In this document: positions 1-9,200 of the stretch, piece by piece | Layout: the number at the start of each line of letters is the position of its first letter | Position numbering within the stretch: position 1 is the first letter of the stretch | Assembly: GCF_000412995.1 (NCBI RefSeq) | Contig: NZ_KE332512.1 | Span: 1,955,959-2,019,958 of the forward strand | Length of the DNA: 64,000 bases | DNA from: Treponema vincentii F0403 | GTDB lineage: Bacteria > Spirochaetota > Spirochaetia > Treponematales > Treponemataceae | Reading direction: 5' to 3' | Notes under the pieces: generated by a model | Told to the model about the DNA's origin: nothing | The model's database searches: none | The model's input: only the letters and a program-made list of their open reading frames with translations | Made by a program: the position numbers and the translations under genes

Positions 1-110
1 CTTCTTTATCTCCTTTACTGTTCTTTCTTTCCACACGCTTAACGTACTTAATATAATAAAGCGCTTCCCACTTATTTAATAAATTTCGTTCCTTTTGTTT
101 CGTCTTTTAT

Positions 111-227
111 TGCCCGGTGGCCATAGTGGAGAGGTCATACCCGTTCCCATCCCGAACACGGAAGTCAAGCTCTCATTACGCCGATGATACTGCTCTTTCA
201 GAGTGGGAAAGTAGGTAGCTGCCGGGC
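111..227 (+). rRNA. rrf: 5S ribosomal RNA
   Basis: The sequence has the typical 5S layout. Its terminal stem is formed by GCCCGG near 112 and CCGGGC near 222-227. Inside are the conserved CCCGAAC and GAAGTCAAGC segments and the GCCGATGATACTG helix. The length of about 117 bases is normal. A run of seven T follows directly and probably serves as the terminator of the rRNA operon. The 110 bases upstream carry no recognisable 23S end, so a 23S gene, if linked, lies outside the window. Confidence 0.95.
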
Positions 228-267
228 TTTTTTTATCCTCTTATGAGAGGGTATAAGGTAGGTATTG

Positions 268-2010
268 ATGATTATGGTTCTTCGCCCTATCTCAAAGTAT
301 TTCATATTATATTTGTTGTTTTTTTCTCTTCTGTTTACCTGTTTTTCATGTACTACGGTTAAAGGCCGTGTTAATACTACCGATACCTCTGACCAGTCTC
401 TAACTGCTACTATTTTACCGTTACCTTCTGCTGCGCAGCTTGCATTAAGCCGCACGGATTCGCAGGTACAGGCTGATATGGAGATCGCTTCTCCTGAGAG
501 CATCCGGAGAGCTGTAAACCGTGTGTATTCCGCATCGCAAGGCTTTACTGTGGAGAAGCAATTTCAATTGACACTGGCTGCACGCTTGATGCGTCTCGTA
601 TACCCGCTTGAACTTGTCGATTGGAATGTACCGAGTTATCAGCAGAGTGATCCTTCTCTCGATGCATTGGCTCAGATTGAAAAAGGTGTTTATCCTCAAA
701 AACTGGGGCTTAATACATTCTTTGATGCCGTTATTCCTGCGATTATCTTAACACGCGGAATAAATGTAACGGAATATGCTGATGCACTGGAAAAGCGTTT
801 ATTTGCTGCGAGAAATTTTAATTCTTTATCTGTCTTGCCTCCTTATCTTTTGGGGCTTTTGTATGAGCAGCAGGGTAGACTTTCTGATGCGGAAGCTTCC
901 TATCGAATGGCATGGGGACAAGATGAAAGCTGCTATCCCGCCGGTATGCGCTTGGCTTATTTGGCGCTCCGGAACAATAATAATGATATAGCGTATGAAA
1001 TTGCTGAAAAACTATATAGCCGTTATCCTAATGCGGCAGCAATTCAGTTGCTGCTTGCGGAAACGTATCTTGAAAAAGGTGATTTAGAAAAAGCAGAAGA
1101 GATTGTTTATGCACTGCTTAAAACGGGTAATGATTTTGGGCGTCCATTCTTTTTGCGTGTTCGTCTCCATATTGTGAAGAAAGAGTATTTAACTGCTAAT
1201 GCCTTGCTTGATGAATTTGCTAAACAAAATAGGGTTGATAAAGATTATCTTTTACTGCGTGGACGCGTTTTACTCGAATGGAGCAAAAATGTTACTGAAG
1301 CAAAACAATGTTTGGAAAAAGCTGTAACTTTGTATCCGGGAGATTCAGAAGTTATGCTGGCTTGTGCGAATTTTTGCTTTGAAACAAAAAATACCGTTAA
1401 CGGGAAAAACACTAACGATTTTATTGAAGCGCTATTAAAGCAAAATCCTCGTAATATTCTTGCAATCCGCCTTTTGGTAAAGGATGATATAGCGGAAAAA
1501 CGATGGGAAAGCGCCTTTGAGCGTGCACAATATTTGTATGATAATAATCCTTCTGAAGAAGATGTCGTACTCTATGCCCGTGTTTGTGCCGGAATGAATA
1601 ACTGGGAAGCGGCGGTGGATACGGCGCGAGCTGCATATAACGCCGCCCAAAATAAGCCGTCCGACGAAATTATTACATTATATTTGCAGGCTCTTTACGG
1701 GGCGAAAAGATACGGCATTCTTAGGCAAGTTATTAACCGCCATCTTGCCGATGCCCGTTCAGCTTTGAAGTCGGTTTTAATTTATTATCAATCGCTGCTT
1801 GAATCTAATGATGAAGAGAAGCTCGCGCTTTTGCGCTCGAGTCTTTTAGCTGATCCGCGCAGTTCGCTAACGCTGTTTGCCTTATACGGATGGTATTTTG
1901 AGCATAAAGATTATCGCAAAGCATACTATTATTTACAGCAAGTTATTGCACTTGACCCTTATAATAAAACTTATTTGCAACTCGCCGAAAAATTGGAAAG
2001 ACTCCAGTAA
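268..2010 (+). CDS. TPR-repeat lipoprotein
   Basis: Predicted exported lipoprotein of about 580 residues. The N-terminus has a basic start, a hydrophobic stretch (about residues 12-24) and two cysteines in the context LFTCFSC, either of which could be lipidated under the loose spirochaetal lipobox rule. From about residue 170 to the end it is built of helix pairs resembling TPR units (for example YPNAAAIQLLLAETYLEKGD and, near the C-terminus, YRKAYYYLQQVIALDPYNK). It is probably a periplasmic scaffold anchored in a membrane; no enzyme motif is visible. The ATG at 268 is preceded by AAGG at a good distance; an in-frame TTG lies one codon earlier. It starts about 40 bases after the 5S gene and is followed by a strong terminator. 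The specific role is unknown. Confidence 0.85.
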   Translation: MIMVLRPISKYFILYLLFFSLLFTCFSCTTVKGRVNTTDTSDQSLTATILPLPSAAQLALSRTDSQVQADMEIASPESIRRAVNRVYSASQGFTVEKQFQLTLAARLMRLVYPLELVDWNVPSYQQSDPSLDALAQIEKGVYPQKLGLNTFFDAVIPAIILTRGINVTEYADALEKRLFAARNFNSLSVLPPYLLGLLYEQQGRLSDAEASYRMAWGQDESCYPAGMRLAYLALRNNNNDIAYEIAEKLYSRYPNAAAIQLLLAETYLEKGDLEKAEEIVYALLKTGNDFGRPFFLRVRLHIVKKEYLTANALLDEFAKQNRVDKDYLLLRGRVLLEWSKNVTEAKQCLEKAVTLYPGDSEVMLACANFCFETKNTVNGKNTNDFIEALLKQNPRNILAIRLLVKDDIAEKRWESAFERAQYLYDNNPSEEDVVLYARVCAGMNNWEAAVDTARAAYNAAQNKPSDEIITLYLQALYGAKRYGILRQVINRHLADARSALKSVLIYYQSLLESNDEEKLALLRSSLLADPRSSLTLFALYGWYFEHKDYRKAYYYLQQVIALDPYNKTYLQLAEKLERLQ

Positions 2011-2037
2011 AATTTTGAAGACAGAAGAAATAAAAAA

Positions 2038-2069
2038 GCCTAAAATAAACCGTTAAGTTTATTTTAGGC
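2038..2069. terminator. Bidirectional rho-independent terminator
   Basis: A perfect 13-bp stem (GCCTAAAATAAAC with its complement) closes a 6-base loop. A-rich sequence lies on the left and T on the right, so it can end both the TPR lipoprotein gene (plus strand) and the tRNA-Glu transcript (minus strand). Confidence 0.85.
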
Positions 2070-2074
2070 TTTGC

Positions 2075-2146
2075 CATCTCCTAGGGGAATTGAACCCCTG
2101 TTGTCGGGATGAAAACCCGATGTCCTAACCACTAGACGAAGGAGAC
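2075..2146 (-). tRNA. tRNA-Glu (anticodon TTC)
   Basis: Read on the minus strand this is a complete 72-base cloverleaf. The acceptor strand GTCTCCT pairs with AGGAGAT (one G-U pair). The D arm contains AGTGGTTAGGAC, the anticodon loop is TTTTCAT with anticodon TTC, and the T arm is CAGGGGTTCAATTCCCCTA-like. The base after the acceptor is G and CCA is not encoded, so the tail must be added by the nucleotidyltransferase found at 34371-35741. Confidence 0.95.
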
Positions 2147-2178
2147 ATCACAATTCTGTTGCATAACAACGGAATATA

Positions 2179-2207
2179 TTTATACCGAAAAAGCATCTTA
2201 TTGTCAA
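2179..2207 (-). promoter_or_regulatory. Promoter of tRNA-Glu
   Basis: On the minus strand TTGACA (2207-2202) and TATAAA (2184-2179) are separated by exactly 17 bases. The start would fall a few bases later, about 25-30 bases before the mature tRNA 5' end. Confidence 0.8.
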
Positions 2208-2227
2208 GTAGGAATCTAAAACTGTTG

Positions 2228-3136
2228 TTATTCGGTAAAATTGATATTGACTTCCCCTATACCGGCTTTAACTTCAATAGTATGTAAAGCAGTACGCTGG
2301 TTTTCTTTAACGATATTACCCATTAGTCCGCTTCCGCTCGCGCCGTTTACCGAAACTGAACCGATGCCGGAGGTTATATCAATTGCATAGTCGTCCTTTT
2401 TTCCGTTGATGCGCATATCTATTTCACCGATTCCTGCATGAATTTCAAGATTCTGAAATATCTTTCCGTCAAAAACGGTTTCACCGACTCCCGTGTGCAT
2501 CTCGGTATCCGTAAAACTGCAATTTCGGAACACGGTTTCTCCTACTCCTGTTTTAATGTTCACATTTGATGCGGTAATATTGTTGATATTGACCTCGCCG
2601 GCGCCGGTATTCAGTATAAATCGTTGAGTGGCGGTAAATCCGTCAAGCGTCAGCGATGCCGCTCCCGTATTGATGTCAACGGTATCGAAGAGCGTATTTT
2701 GAGGTATCTTTACCGTGATAACCGTTTTAGAGCGCCCTATTTCATCCCGATGCCATCCCAAAAACCAATTCCAATTGCGGTTCTTTTTTGTGCTAACCGT
2801 CAAAACATTTCCCTCAACTTGCACGGACGCATCGACCCTTTTGGTGTTATTCGTGATGCTGTAGGCAACGGATTGTTTATTGTGCGGTTCAATCCGCAGC
2901 GTAACATAAGAAATATCCGCTTTAAGCTGTTTTAAAACGGAATCGTTCGAGGTGAGCTGTACTTCATGTATATCTGCCGGCTGCACCATATTTGTATGCT
3001 TGTCATCCATGTTCCACTCCTCATAGTCTGATTTATAAAAAGCTTTTTTAACGCTTCCGCCCATCATCATTCCGATAATGACGAGTATACCGCCAATTCC
3101 AATAATCAAAAAAGCTGCTGTTATTCTTTTTTTCAT
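2228..3136 (-). CDS. DUF4097-type membrane-anchored beta-helix protein
   Basis: Protein of 302 residues with one N-terminal membrane segment (about residues 6-27) followed by an external domain. That domain is a series of short beta-strand repeats with Gly-Ile/Val-Gly-Glu turns (TGVGETVF, AGIGEIDM, SGIGSVSV, AGIGEVNI), the pattern of DUF4097/'toastrack' domains of bacterial envelope-stress proteins. It is the last gene of the minus-strand run PadR-DUF1700-PspC-small membrane protein-this gene. The start has an AGGAG-like site. It probably senses or buffers envelope stress together with the PspC protein; this role is inferred from the family and the neighbours. Confidence 0.75.
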   Translation of the reverse strand: MKKRITAAFLIIGIGGILVIIGMMMGGSVKKAFYKSDYEEWNMDDKHTNMVQPADIHEVQLTSNDSVLKQLKADISYVTLRIEPHNKQSVAYSITNNTKRVDASVQVEGNVLTVSTKKNRNWNWFLGWHRDEIGRSKTVITVKIPQNTLFDTVDINTGAASLTLDGFTATQRFILNTGAGEVNINNITASNVNIKTGVGETVFRNCSFTDTEMHTGVGETVFDGKIFQNLEIHAGIGEIDMRINGKKDDYAIDITSGIGSVSVNGASGSGLMGNIVKENQRTALHTIEVKAGIGEVNINFTE

Positions 3137-3145
3137 CAGGCGCTC

Positions 3146-3343
3146 CTAAAATAAGAATGCCAAGCCGCCGAAAAATAAGCCTGCTATTAAAAGGGGAATA
3201 CCGCATAAAATAACGATGAGCAGCAGAATGCCGAAGGTGAGCAGTTTAAATGAAAGCTTCAGTAAGCCGCCTGCAACGGTAAAGATTAATCCCTCTATTC
3301 CGAATATTGTAAACAAAATACATAAAACAATGAGTGTCAGCAT
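3146..3343 (-). CDS. Small two-helix membrane protein
   Basis: Sixty-five residues, almost entirely hydrophobic, with two predicted membrane helices (about residues 2-25 and 33-62) and few charged residues. The ATG has a strong AGGAGG site eight bases upstream, which supports it as a real gene despite its size. It lies between the PspC and DUF4097 genes with short gaps, so it is probably co-transcribed and co-functional, perhaps like the small LiaI/PspG-type proteins of envelope-stress operons. No family can be named from sequence alone. Confidence 0.7.
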   Translation of the reverse strand: MLTLIVLCILFTIFGIEGLIFTVAGGLLKLSFKLLTFGILLLIVILCGIPLLIAGLFFGGLAFLF

Positions 3344-3377
3344 TTGTTCCTCCTATAATACACTTAATACGCTCCCC

Positions 3378-3617
3378 TTATTGTTCCGTGTCGCCTTCAT
3401 CTTTCCGGACATATTCATATTCGAGCGGTTCCTCTTTTTTTACCGGCATGACTAATGCACAGATGATATAGCAGAGAATACCGCTGCCGAAGAAAAGGGT
3501 CGCGAGAATCCACAACAACCGGATGACGGTTGGGTCGATGTCAAAGTATTCGGCAATACCGCCGCATACACCGCAGAGTTTTTTATCGTTTTGGCTTCGA
3601 TAAAGCTTTTTTTCCAT
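3378..3617 (-). CDS. PspC-domain envelope-stress protein
   Basis: Seventy-nine residues with the PspC signature: LYRSQNDKKLCGVCGGIAEY, then FDIDPTVIRLLWIL, then a single membrane helix (about residues 33-58), then a charged tail EEPLEYEYVRKDEGD. In other bacteria PspC is an inner-membrane protein that helps signal or counter membrane damage. A GGAGG site precedes the ATG. The gene sits in the PadR-led minus-strand operon. Confidence 0.9.
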   Translation of the reverse strand: MEKKLYRSQNDKKLCGVCGGIAEYFDIDPTVIRLLWILATLFFGSGILCYIICALVMPVKKEEPLEYEYVRKDEGDTEQ

Positions 3618-3689
3618 AATAATCCTCCAAAATGTTGTTTTGAGAGCTTCTAAAAATTCGCCTGAGTTTTTAGAGGTTTTCTTTAGATG

Positions 3690-4229
3690 TCATCTATCTG
3701 ACTTATTCTTAATATGAGTCCCAATACCGGCAATTAATGCGCTGATACCGTGAAAGATCAGCAATGCAAAACCTACGAGAATTAATGCGCTGCCGAAAAG
3801 CAATAACGCGGAAGCGGAACCTAAGAACAAGCTGCCGATACCTTTAATAAAAACAGCTCCTGCTGCAATCACCAAGGCAAAGACAACCGCAAATCCTGCA
3901 AATCCGAGCGCTATAATAATGACTACCGATGCGATAATCAGCGGTACTGCGACGGGTGCTGCACAAATCGCCAGTATGGTAAACCAAAAAGCGCGCCACC
4001 CGCTTTTTGTAGATGCACGGGCTTTTTTCGCTTCTTTTACGGCATAATCCGATAAAATCTTTGAGGCAAGATGTGCGGGACTTTTTAGTTCGTTTATAAC
4101 AGCTTGTTCATTTTGACTGCCTGCTTCGTCAAAATACTCTTCGTAATATTGCAATGCCGCCTGTAAATCTTCTTGCGGCAGCCGATGCAGCCGTACAGCC
4201 AGCTCGGCCATAAATTCTTTACGGGTCAT
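3690..4229 (-). CDS. DUF1700 family membrane protein
   Basis: A 179-residue protein. The N-terminal soluble part (MTRKEFMAELAVRLHRLPQE, then YYEEYFDEA) is the standard opening of DUF1700 proteins, which are encoded next to PadR regulators in many Firmicutes and spirochaetes. The rest, from about residue 80, is strongly hydrophobic with two or three membrane helices. Its start overlaps the padR stop by four bases, so translation is probably coupled. It is likely a membrane partner of the PspC/DUF4097 proteins downstream; the molecular activity is unknown. Confidence 0.85.
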   Translation of the reverse strand: MTRKEFMAELAVRLHRLPQEDLQAALQYYEEYFDEAGSQNEQAVINELKSPAHLASKILSDYAVKEAKKARASTKSGWRAFWFTILAICAAPVAVPLIIASVVIIIALGFAGFAVVFALVIAAGAVFIKGIGSLFLGSASALLLFGSALILVGFALLIFHGISALIAGIGTHIKNKSDR

Positions 4230-4543
4230 GAACGCTGTGCTCCTTTAAAAATCTTTTCGATTAATTCCTTGTATGATTTCCATTCATCGCAGTATAAGCT
4301 TTGCTGCCGTTTCCCGGCAGTTGTTATACGATAATATTTTCTATTGCGTCCATCAATGGGCATGTCATAGGTTTCTAAAAAGCCCGCAGTTTGCAGCCGT
4401 TTTAATACCGGATAGAGTGTCGATTCAGAGATGGACATTACATCCTTTACATCCTGTGTTAACTTATAGCCGTAGGAATCTTCATTACTCAAGATGGCAA
4501 GCACGCAGGCTTCAAGCAATCCTGAGTTAATTGAAAAAAGCAC
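4226..4543 (-). CDS. PadR family transcriptional regulator
   Basis: A 105-residue winged-helix regulator. It contains the PadR motifs LLEACVLAILSNEDSYGYKL, SESTLYPVLKRLQTAGFL and RKYYRITTAGK. It starts at a GTG with AGGAGG at ideal distance. It heads the minus-strand operon and almost certainly autoregulates through the palindrome in its promoter (4604-4621). PadR proteins with DUF1700/PspC neighbours usually repress an envelope-stress set and release DNA when a ligand or membrane-active compound binds; the signal here is unknown. Confidence 0.9.
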   Translation of the reverse strand: MLFSINSGLLEACVLAILSNEDSYGYKLTQDVKDVMSISESTLYPVLKRLQTAGFLETYDMPIDGRNRKYYRITTAGKRQQSLYCDEWKSYKELIEKIFKGAQRS

Positions 4544-4603
4544 TTTTACCTCCTGAGTTCATATTTTTAAAGACGCACAAACAAGGCTGTATCAACCTGT
4601 AAC

Positions 4604-4639
4604 GTGTATAATATTATACACTATATAATATATTGTCAA
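4604..4639 (-). promoter_or_regulatory. padR operon promoter with palindromic operator
   Basis: On the minus strand a TTGACA box (4639-4634) is followed after about 15 bases by TATAAT (4618-4613). The -10 lies inside a perfect 18-base palindrome, GTGTATAATATTATACAC (4604-4621). A PadR dimer bound there would cover the -10, which fits autorepression. The spacer is short, so the exact -10 may be shifted by two bases. Confidence 0.65.
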
Positions 4640-4728
4640 GTATGATATAATGCCTGCAAGTGTGTTTTCTTGCCAGCCTATTAAAACTTTCTTAAATGAT
4701 ATATACTTTCAGCCGATAATTAAAAGCG

Positions 4729-6228
4729 ATGATGTGTATAAAAAAAATTTTTGCAGTGTTATTTTTTTTCTCGTGCGTCCTTGCCGCTGCTTTTACCGGT
4801 GATGCGGTATTTGAATTAGGCGGAAAACAGGGCTGGGGAATGCTGCAATATACTGAGAATATACAGATGTGCCCGGGAAAATACGGGAATCCCGGTATTT
4901 CACTGAGCAGCAGTGCTCCCAAGATAACGCAGGAAACCGATCTCTATCTTAACTTTGATTCTCCCTCTATTATAGAAGAGACAAGTTCATATACGGTTGT
5001 ATCGTCAACAATGCGCTTCGCAGGAGCCGAACAGGCAAAGCTCGGCGTAGGGGCGGCAATGTGCAGCCCTCATGTAAAAACGGCCGGTTTAATTTTAAAA
5101 CCGCAAAAAGGTTCTTTTTTTGCAGGCGAAGGTTCCGCCGGTTCGTTTACGATAGAGTTTTGGATAGCGCCGTCGGTTACCGAAAGCGGCAGCGTCATTC
5201 TTCAATGGTATTCCGCATATTTTGAACGAGATCGCCTAACCGATCAACATATCATTGCTCAAATTCTTCAAAATAAGTTGCAATGGGACTTTTTTAATAT
5301 TTGGCAGGATAAATATAATAACGGTATTTCTATTCAGTTGAAGGGACGTACTAATTTAATTCCTTCTCAATGGTCGCATCATTTGATTACATACAATGAA
5401 GAGATAGGCCTTTTGGAATACCGCATGAACGGACATACGGAAAATATCGTTTATGTTACCGAAAACGGACGGGAAGGCGATGCCGTTTTATTATCAAGGC
5501 TGGGACATGCCGCCGATCTTTCAATCGGTGTGCACTATTCGGGACTGCTTGACGAAATGAAGATAACCAAGCGTTTTTTTGAACCGCCGACCTTTGCCGA
5601 ACAAGCTGCGTTATTTGACCGCTATCACCTTAACGGCGGCCGCTTTGAATCCCTTATTATCGATTCAGGCGGTTCGATGTCGCAGGCAAAGAAGCTTACT
5701 ATTTCTGCAGATACTCCAATCCAAACGGAGGCGGTGTTTTTTGTCCGCTCCGGCGAAAACCGCTATTCTTGGACGGATACGGAGCCGGCGTGGAAGCCTG
5801 TCCGCAGCGGCCAAGCTATTACGGGAATGCAGGGGAGATTCTTTCAAATAGCGGGAAATCTCTATCCGGATGCTGAAGGACAAAAAACACCGGTTGTGCA
5901 TTCCATCAGCTTTGAATACGAAAAAGATTCCGAACCGCTGCCGCCGGCCCGCTTATTTGCAGCGCCGAGGGATGGCAGTATCGAACTGTCATGGACACCG
6001 TCGATTGATTTTGATGTAAAAGGTTATATGGTATATTATGGGGAGCGCCGGGGAGAATATTTTTCGGCAGGATCGCCGCTTAATGTAGGCAAGGTACTTT
6101 CCTATCGTGTACCGAATTTGGATAACGGCAAAATTTATTTTTTTGCAGTTGCAGCGTATGATGATGAAGAAGGTATACGGGTGGGTTCCTTTTCTCAAGA
6201 AGTATGGGCAAGGCCGCGGAAGGAATAG
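4729..6228 (+). CDS. Secreted LamG-like and fibronectin type III protein
   Basis: About 499 residues. A signal peptide (hydrophobic residues about 7-21) is followed by a concanavalin A/LamG-like jelly-roll domain around residues 115-275 (GSFTIEFWIAP, WSHHLITYNEEIG, SGLLDEMKI) and a fibronectin type III domain around 400-495 (RDGSIELSWTPSID, GYMVYY, NLDNGKIYFFAVAAYDDE). No lipobox cysteine is evident, so it is probably periplasmic or surface-exposed and binds glycans or proteins. The ribosome site before ATG 4729 is weak. It is followed after 17 bases by the large TPR gene, with which it is likely co-transcribed. Catalytic residues of a glycosidase are not apparent. Confidence 0.75.
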   Translation: MMCIKKIFAVLFFFSCVLAAAFTGDAVFELGGKQGWGMLQYTENIQMCPGKYGNPGISLSSSAPKITQETDLYLNFDSPSIIEETSSYTVVSSTMRFAGAEQAKLGVGAAMCSPHVKTAGLILKPQKGSFFAGEGSAGSFTIEFWIAPSVTESGSVILQWYSAYFERDRLTDQHIIAQILQNKLQWDFFNIWQDKYNNGISIQLKGRTNLIPSQWSHHLITYNEEIGLLEYRMNGHTENIVYVTENGREGDAVLLSRLGHAADLSIGVHYSGLLDEMKITKRFFEPPTFAEQAALFDRYHLNGGRFESLIIDSGGSMSQAKKLTISADTPIQTEAVFFVRSGENRYSWTDTEPAWKPVRSGQAITGMQGRFFQIAGNLYPDAEGQKTPVVHSISFEYEKDSEPLPPARLFAAPRDGSIELSWTPSIDFDVKGYMVYYGERRGEYFSAGSPLNVGKVLSYRVPNLDNGKIYFFAVAAYDDEEGIRVGSFSQEVWARPRKE

Positions 6229-6245
6229 CGGTTTATAGAGGAACT

Positions 6246-9200
6246 ATGTCGGAGTCACTTGATTTTATCTTTGAGCGTGCAAATTCAGCTTTAATTACTC
6301 AGGACTTTGAATATGCCGAACAGTTGTTGACTAATGTGCTCAAAAAGCATCCTGATATATTGCCGCATGATAAGACCAAAATTGAAAGTTTATTGGCGCG
6401 CATCTATGGAGATGAGGGAGATCTTGAACGGTCATTAGCAGCCTATCTTCGTTTATATGAACGCGAACCCGATAATGTTGATTTGATGTTGAGCCTTGGG
6501 CGTATTTATCGGCATTTAGGGCGCTATGACGCTGCTCTTGAGATATTAAAAAAAGCAGAAGATATAGGCGGTGATACCGATGAAATACTGTACAATATTG
6601 CAAAGACCTATAAAAGGATGGGCAACTATGATGAGGCTGCCGACTATTTTTCCCGTGCAATAGAAGTAAAACCCGACCATGCCCACGCCTATGATCGACT
6701 TGGTAATCTTTATGTTCTGACAGGGGATACGGATAAGGCAATTGAAGTATATAAACAAGGTTTACGGGTAGACCCAAATCATCCTTATTTGAATTTTCAT
6801 CTTGCCGGATTGTTACGGCAAGAAAAACGGTATGAAGAAGCTATTGTATACTACAATTCGGCACTCCGTATTAACCCTGCATGGGGCGAAGTTTTGTCGG
6901 GTATTGCCGCTGCCTATTTACAGTTGGATAAACTTGACGACGCGCTGGATACGTATCGTTCGCTGTTGCGGGTAACCGGAGAGAATGCACCGATATATAC
7001 CGAACTCGGGTATCTCTTTGAAAAAAAACGGCTGCTGCAAGAAGCGGAACAATATTACTATGATGCTTTAGCGATAGATTTCGGCTTTGCTCCTGCCGCC
7101 CTTGCGCTGACTCGGCTATTGGAAAATAAACAGCAGTATAATGAAGCGCTGCCGATACTGCTCGCTGCAGAAACCGCTCCGGTAAATGCCGATAATCATG
7201 CATTGCGGCTTAAAGCTATCCAAATGTGCATGTATGCGAAGGACTATGCTAAGGCGTATGAGATTTTCGGACGATTGGATGCGGAGCATAGCAACAGCCT
7301 TAGCGCGCTGAAACTACGTGGGCAGCTTTATGCCCTTACCGGCGAATCGGAACAAGCCGAAGAAACATTTAAACAGATATTAAAAATAGCACCGGCAGCA
7401 ATAGAGTTCCGCCAAGAACTTGCAGAGCAATATCTATTAGCACATAAATATGAAGAAGCAAAGGAACAGCTTAACCTCTTTTTAAAGCAAAGGCCGACCG
7501 ATATTTCCGCATTGATGGCATTAGGAAGAACCGAAGAATTATTGAATAATCCGCAGGCCGCATATCAAGATTATCAAAAGGTACTTGAATTAAAACCCGA
7601 TGCTATTGAAGCCCGCTCGGCTCTTTCGAGATTGTTTCAAAAGAGAGGAGACACGCTTGAGGCTTTAAAAACTGCAAGTGAAATTCTCAATATGCAAAGC
7701 GGTTTTGAAATAGGGGAACATGAGCAAGACATGGCAGCATCGCTCGATCTCTATGAGCAGGCTGCTGAAAGGTATATTGCCGATCCGCTGCTGACCAAAA
7801 ATCTTGAACAATTAAAACCCGACGATTCATATCTTTATATTTCACCGACTGAACTAAATCCGGAACCGGATAGAAGTATTCCATCATTACGGGATATATC
7901 CCAATCCGAACGGGAACTCCCTTTTGAAATGCTCATTGAAGGGACGGAAGAGATTAAGGAACTACCTCCGGAGGAAGACGACGATGTTTCTATCGGCGGT
8001 ATGCAGCTGAGCGGGAATGCTCAATCCGGTACATCCGGACAGCCTGCATTTCCTCGCTATGACAATTCCGCACCTCTATCCTCTGCAACCGGTTCCGGCG
8101 GGAATTTCGGCATGGCGGGAATGTCTCCGGCAGCAGGAAGTACGGCCGATTCCACGCCCCAAACAAGAAACAACTTGCCGGTTATGCAATCCGGTACGGC
8201 CGGAAGTCCGGCCTTTTCTTCTCCTATTGAAGAACTTTATCTTAATCCCGAAAATGCTACAAATAATGCTGCTATCGGTATAGGCGGCATTTCCCAAAAA
8301 AATGTAGAAGCGCTGCATAAACGCCGGGATCTCCTTAAAGATGAGGCAATACAGGAACGCTTAAAGATATTGAATACCTACGGCACAACGATGGGGTTCT
8401 TGCAGGATATTATTTCGGATATCGATAAGCAGCTTGATGAGAATTGGTATGCACAGGCCGTGGAGTTGTTGGCCGAAAGAATTGCCGAAAACTTAAGCCG
8501 AAAAGTGCCGCTTCAAATGGTCAGCCCGCAAGAAGCTCCTCATGAGGTGCTGACAACGGATGAACCGGAGATGCCGGATGAAGATAACGGGGATATGCAG
8601 AGCGGAGCGGACGAATCGATACCAAGCGAGGAACCCGTATCAATACCGAGCGAAGAAGGCGTGCAAGTTATCGAAACACAGGAAGATGCCATACTTGCTG
8701 CCGGGCGAAATAAAGAAGCTGAGCCCGCAATCGATGACTTTCTGGGTGTCGAGATTATAAATGAAGATAAACCTCTTGCAGATACTGAAACGGTAAGCGC
8801 TTCTCCCAAATCCAATGATGACGATAACACGGAAACGGGCGATACCGGAAAAACAAGTGATACCGGAAAAACAGGTGATACCGATGACGGAGAGTTGTCA
8901 TTCGATGATGTAGAAATTGAAGACGAAGCAGAACCCCGTGATAGTCAAGAGCCTTTTGTTCTTGATCAGGAACAGCAAAACCTCTTATGGTGTCATGCAA
9001 AACATCAGGTTAAAGATTCTTCTTCGCTTGAACAGTATCTTAATACAACCGATCCTGAACAGCTTGCACAGTTGTTCTTATACTTGCGTGATTTATTCGC
9101 CTATCTGCCGCAGGAAGAGCTTGATATTTTCCTGAATAGCAGCGAAAGAATACAAATCTACTATATCATTGCGCGGTTGTCGGGTGAATTGGGACTTAAA

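Noticed and set aside
1-110. 3' end of a 23S rRNA gene before the 5S gene
   Set aside because: The sequence is AT-rich spacer with no similarity to the conserved 23S terminus; the 23S gene, if linked, is outside the window.
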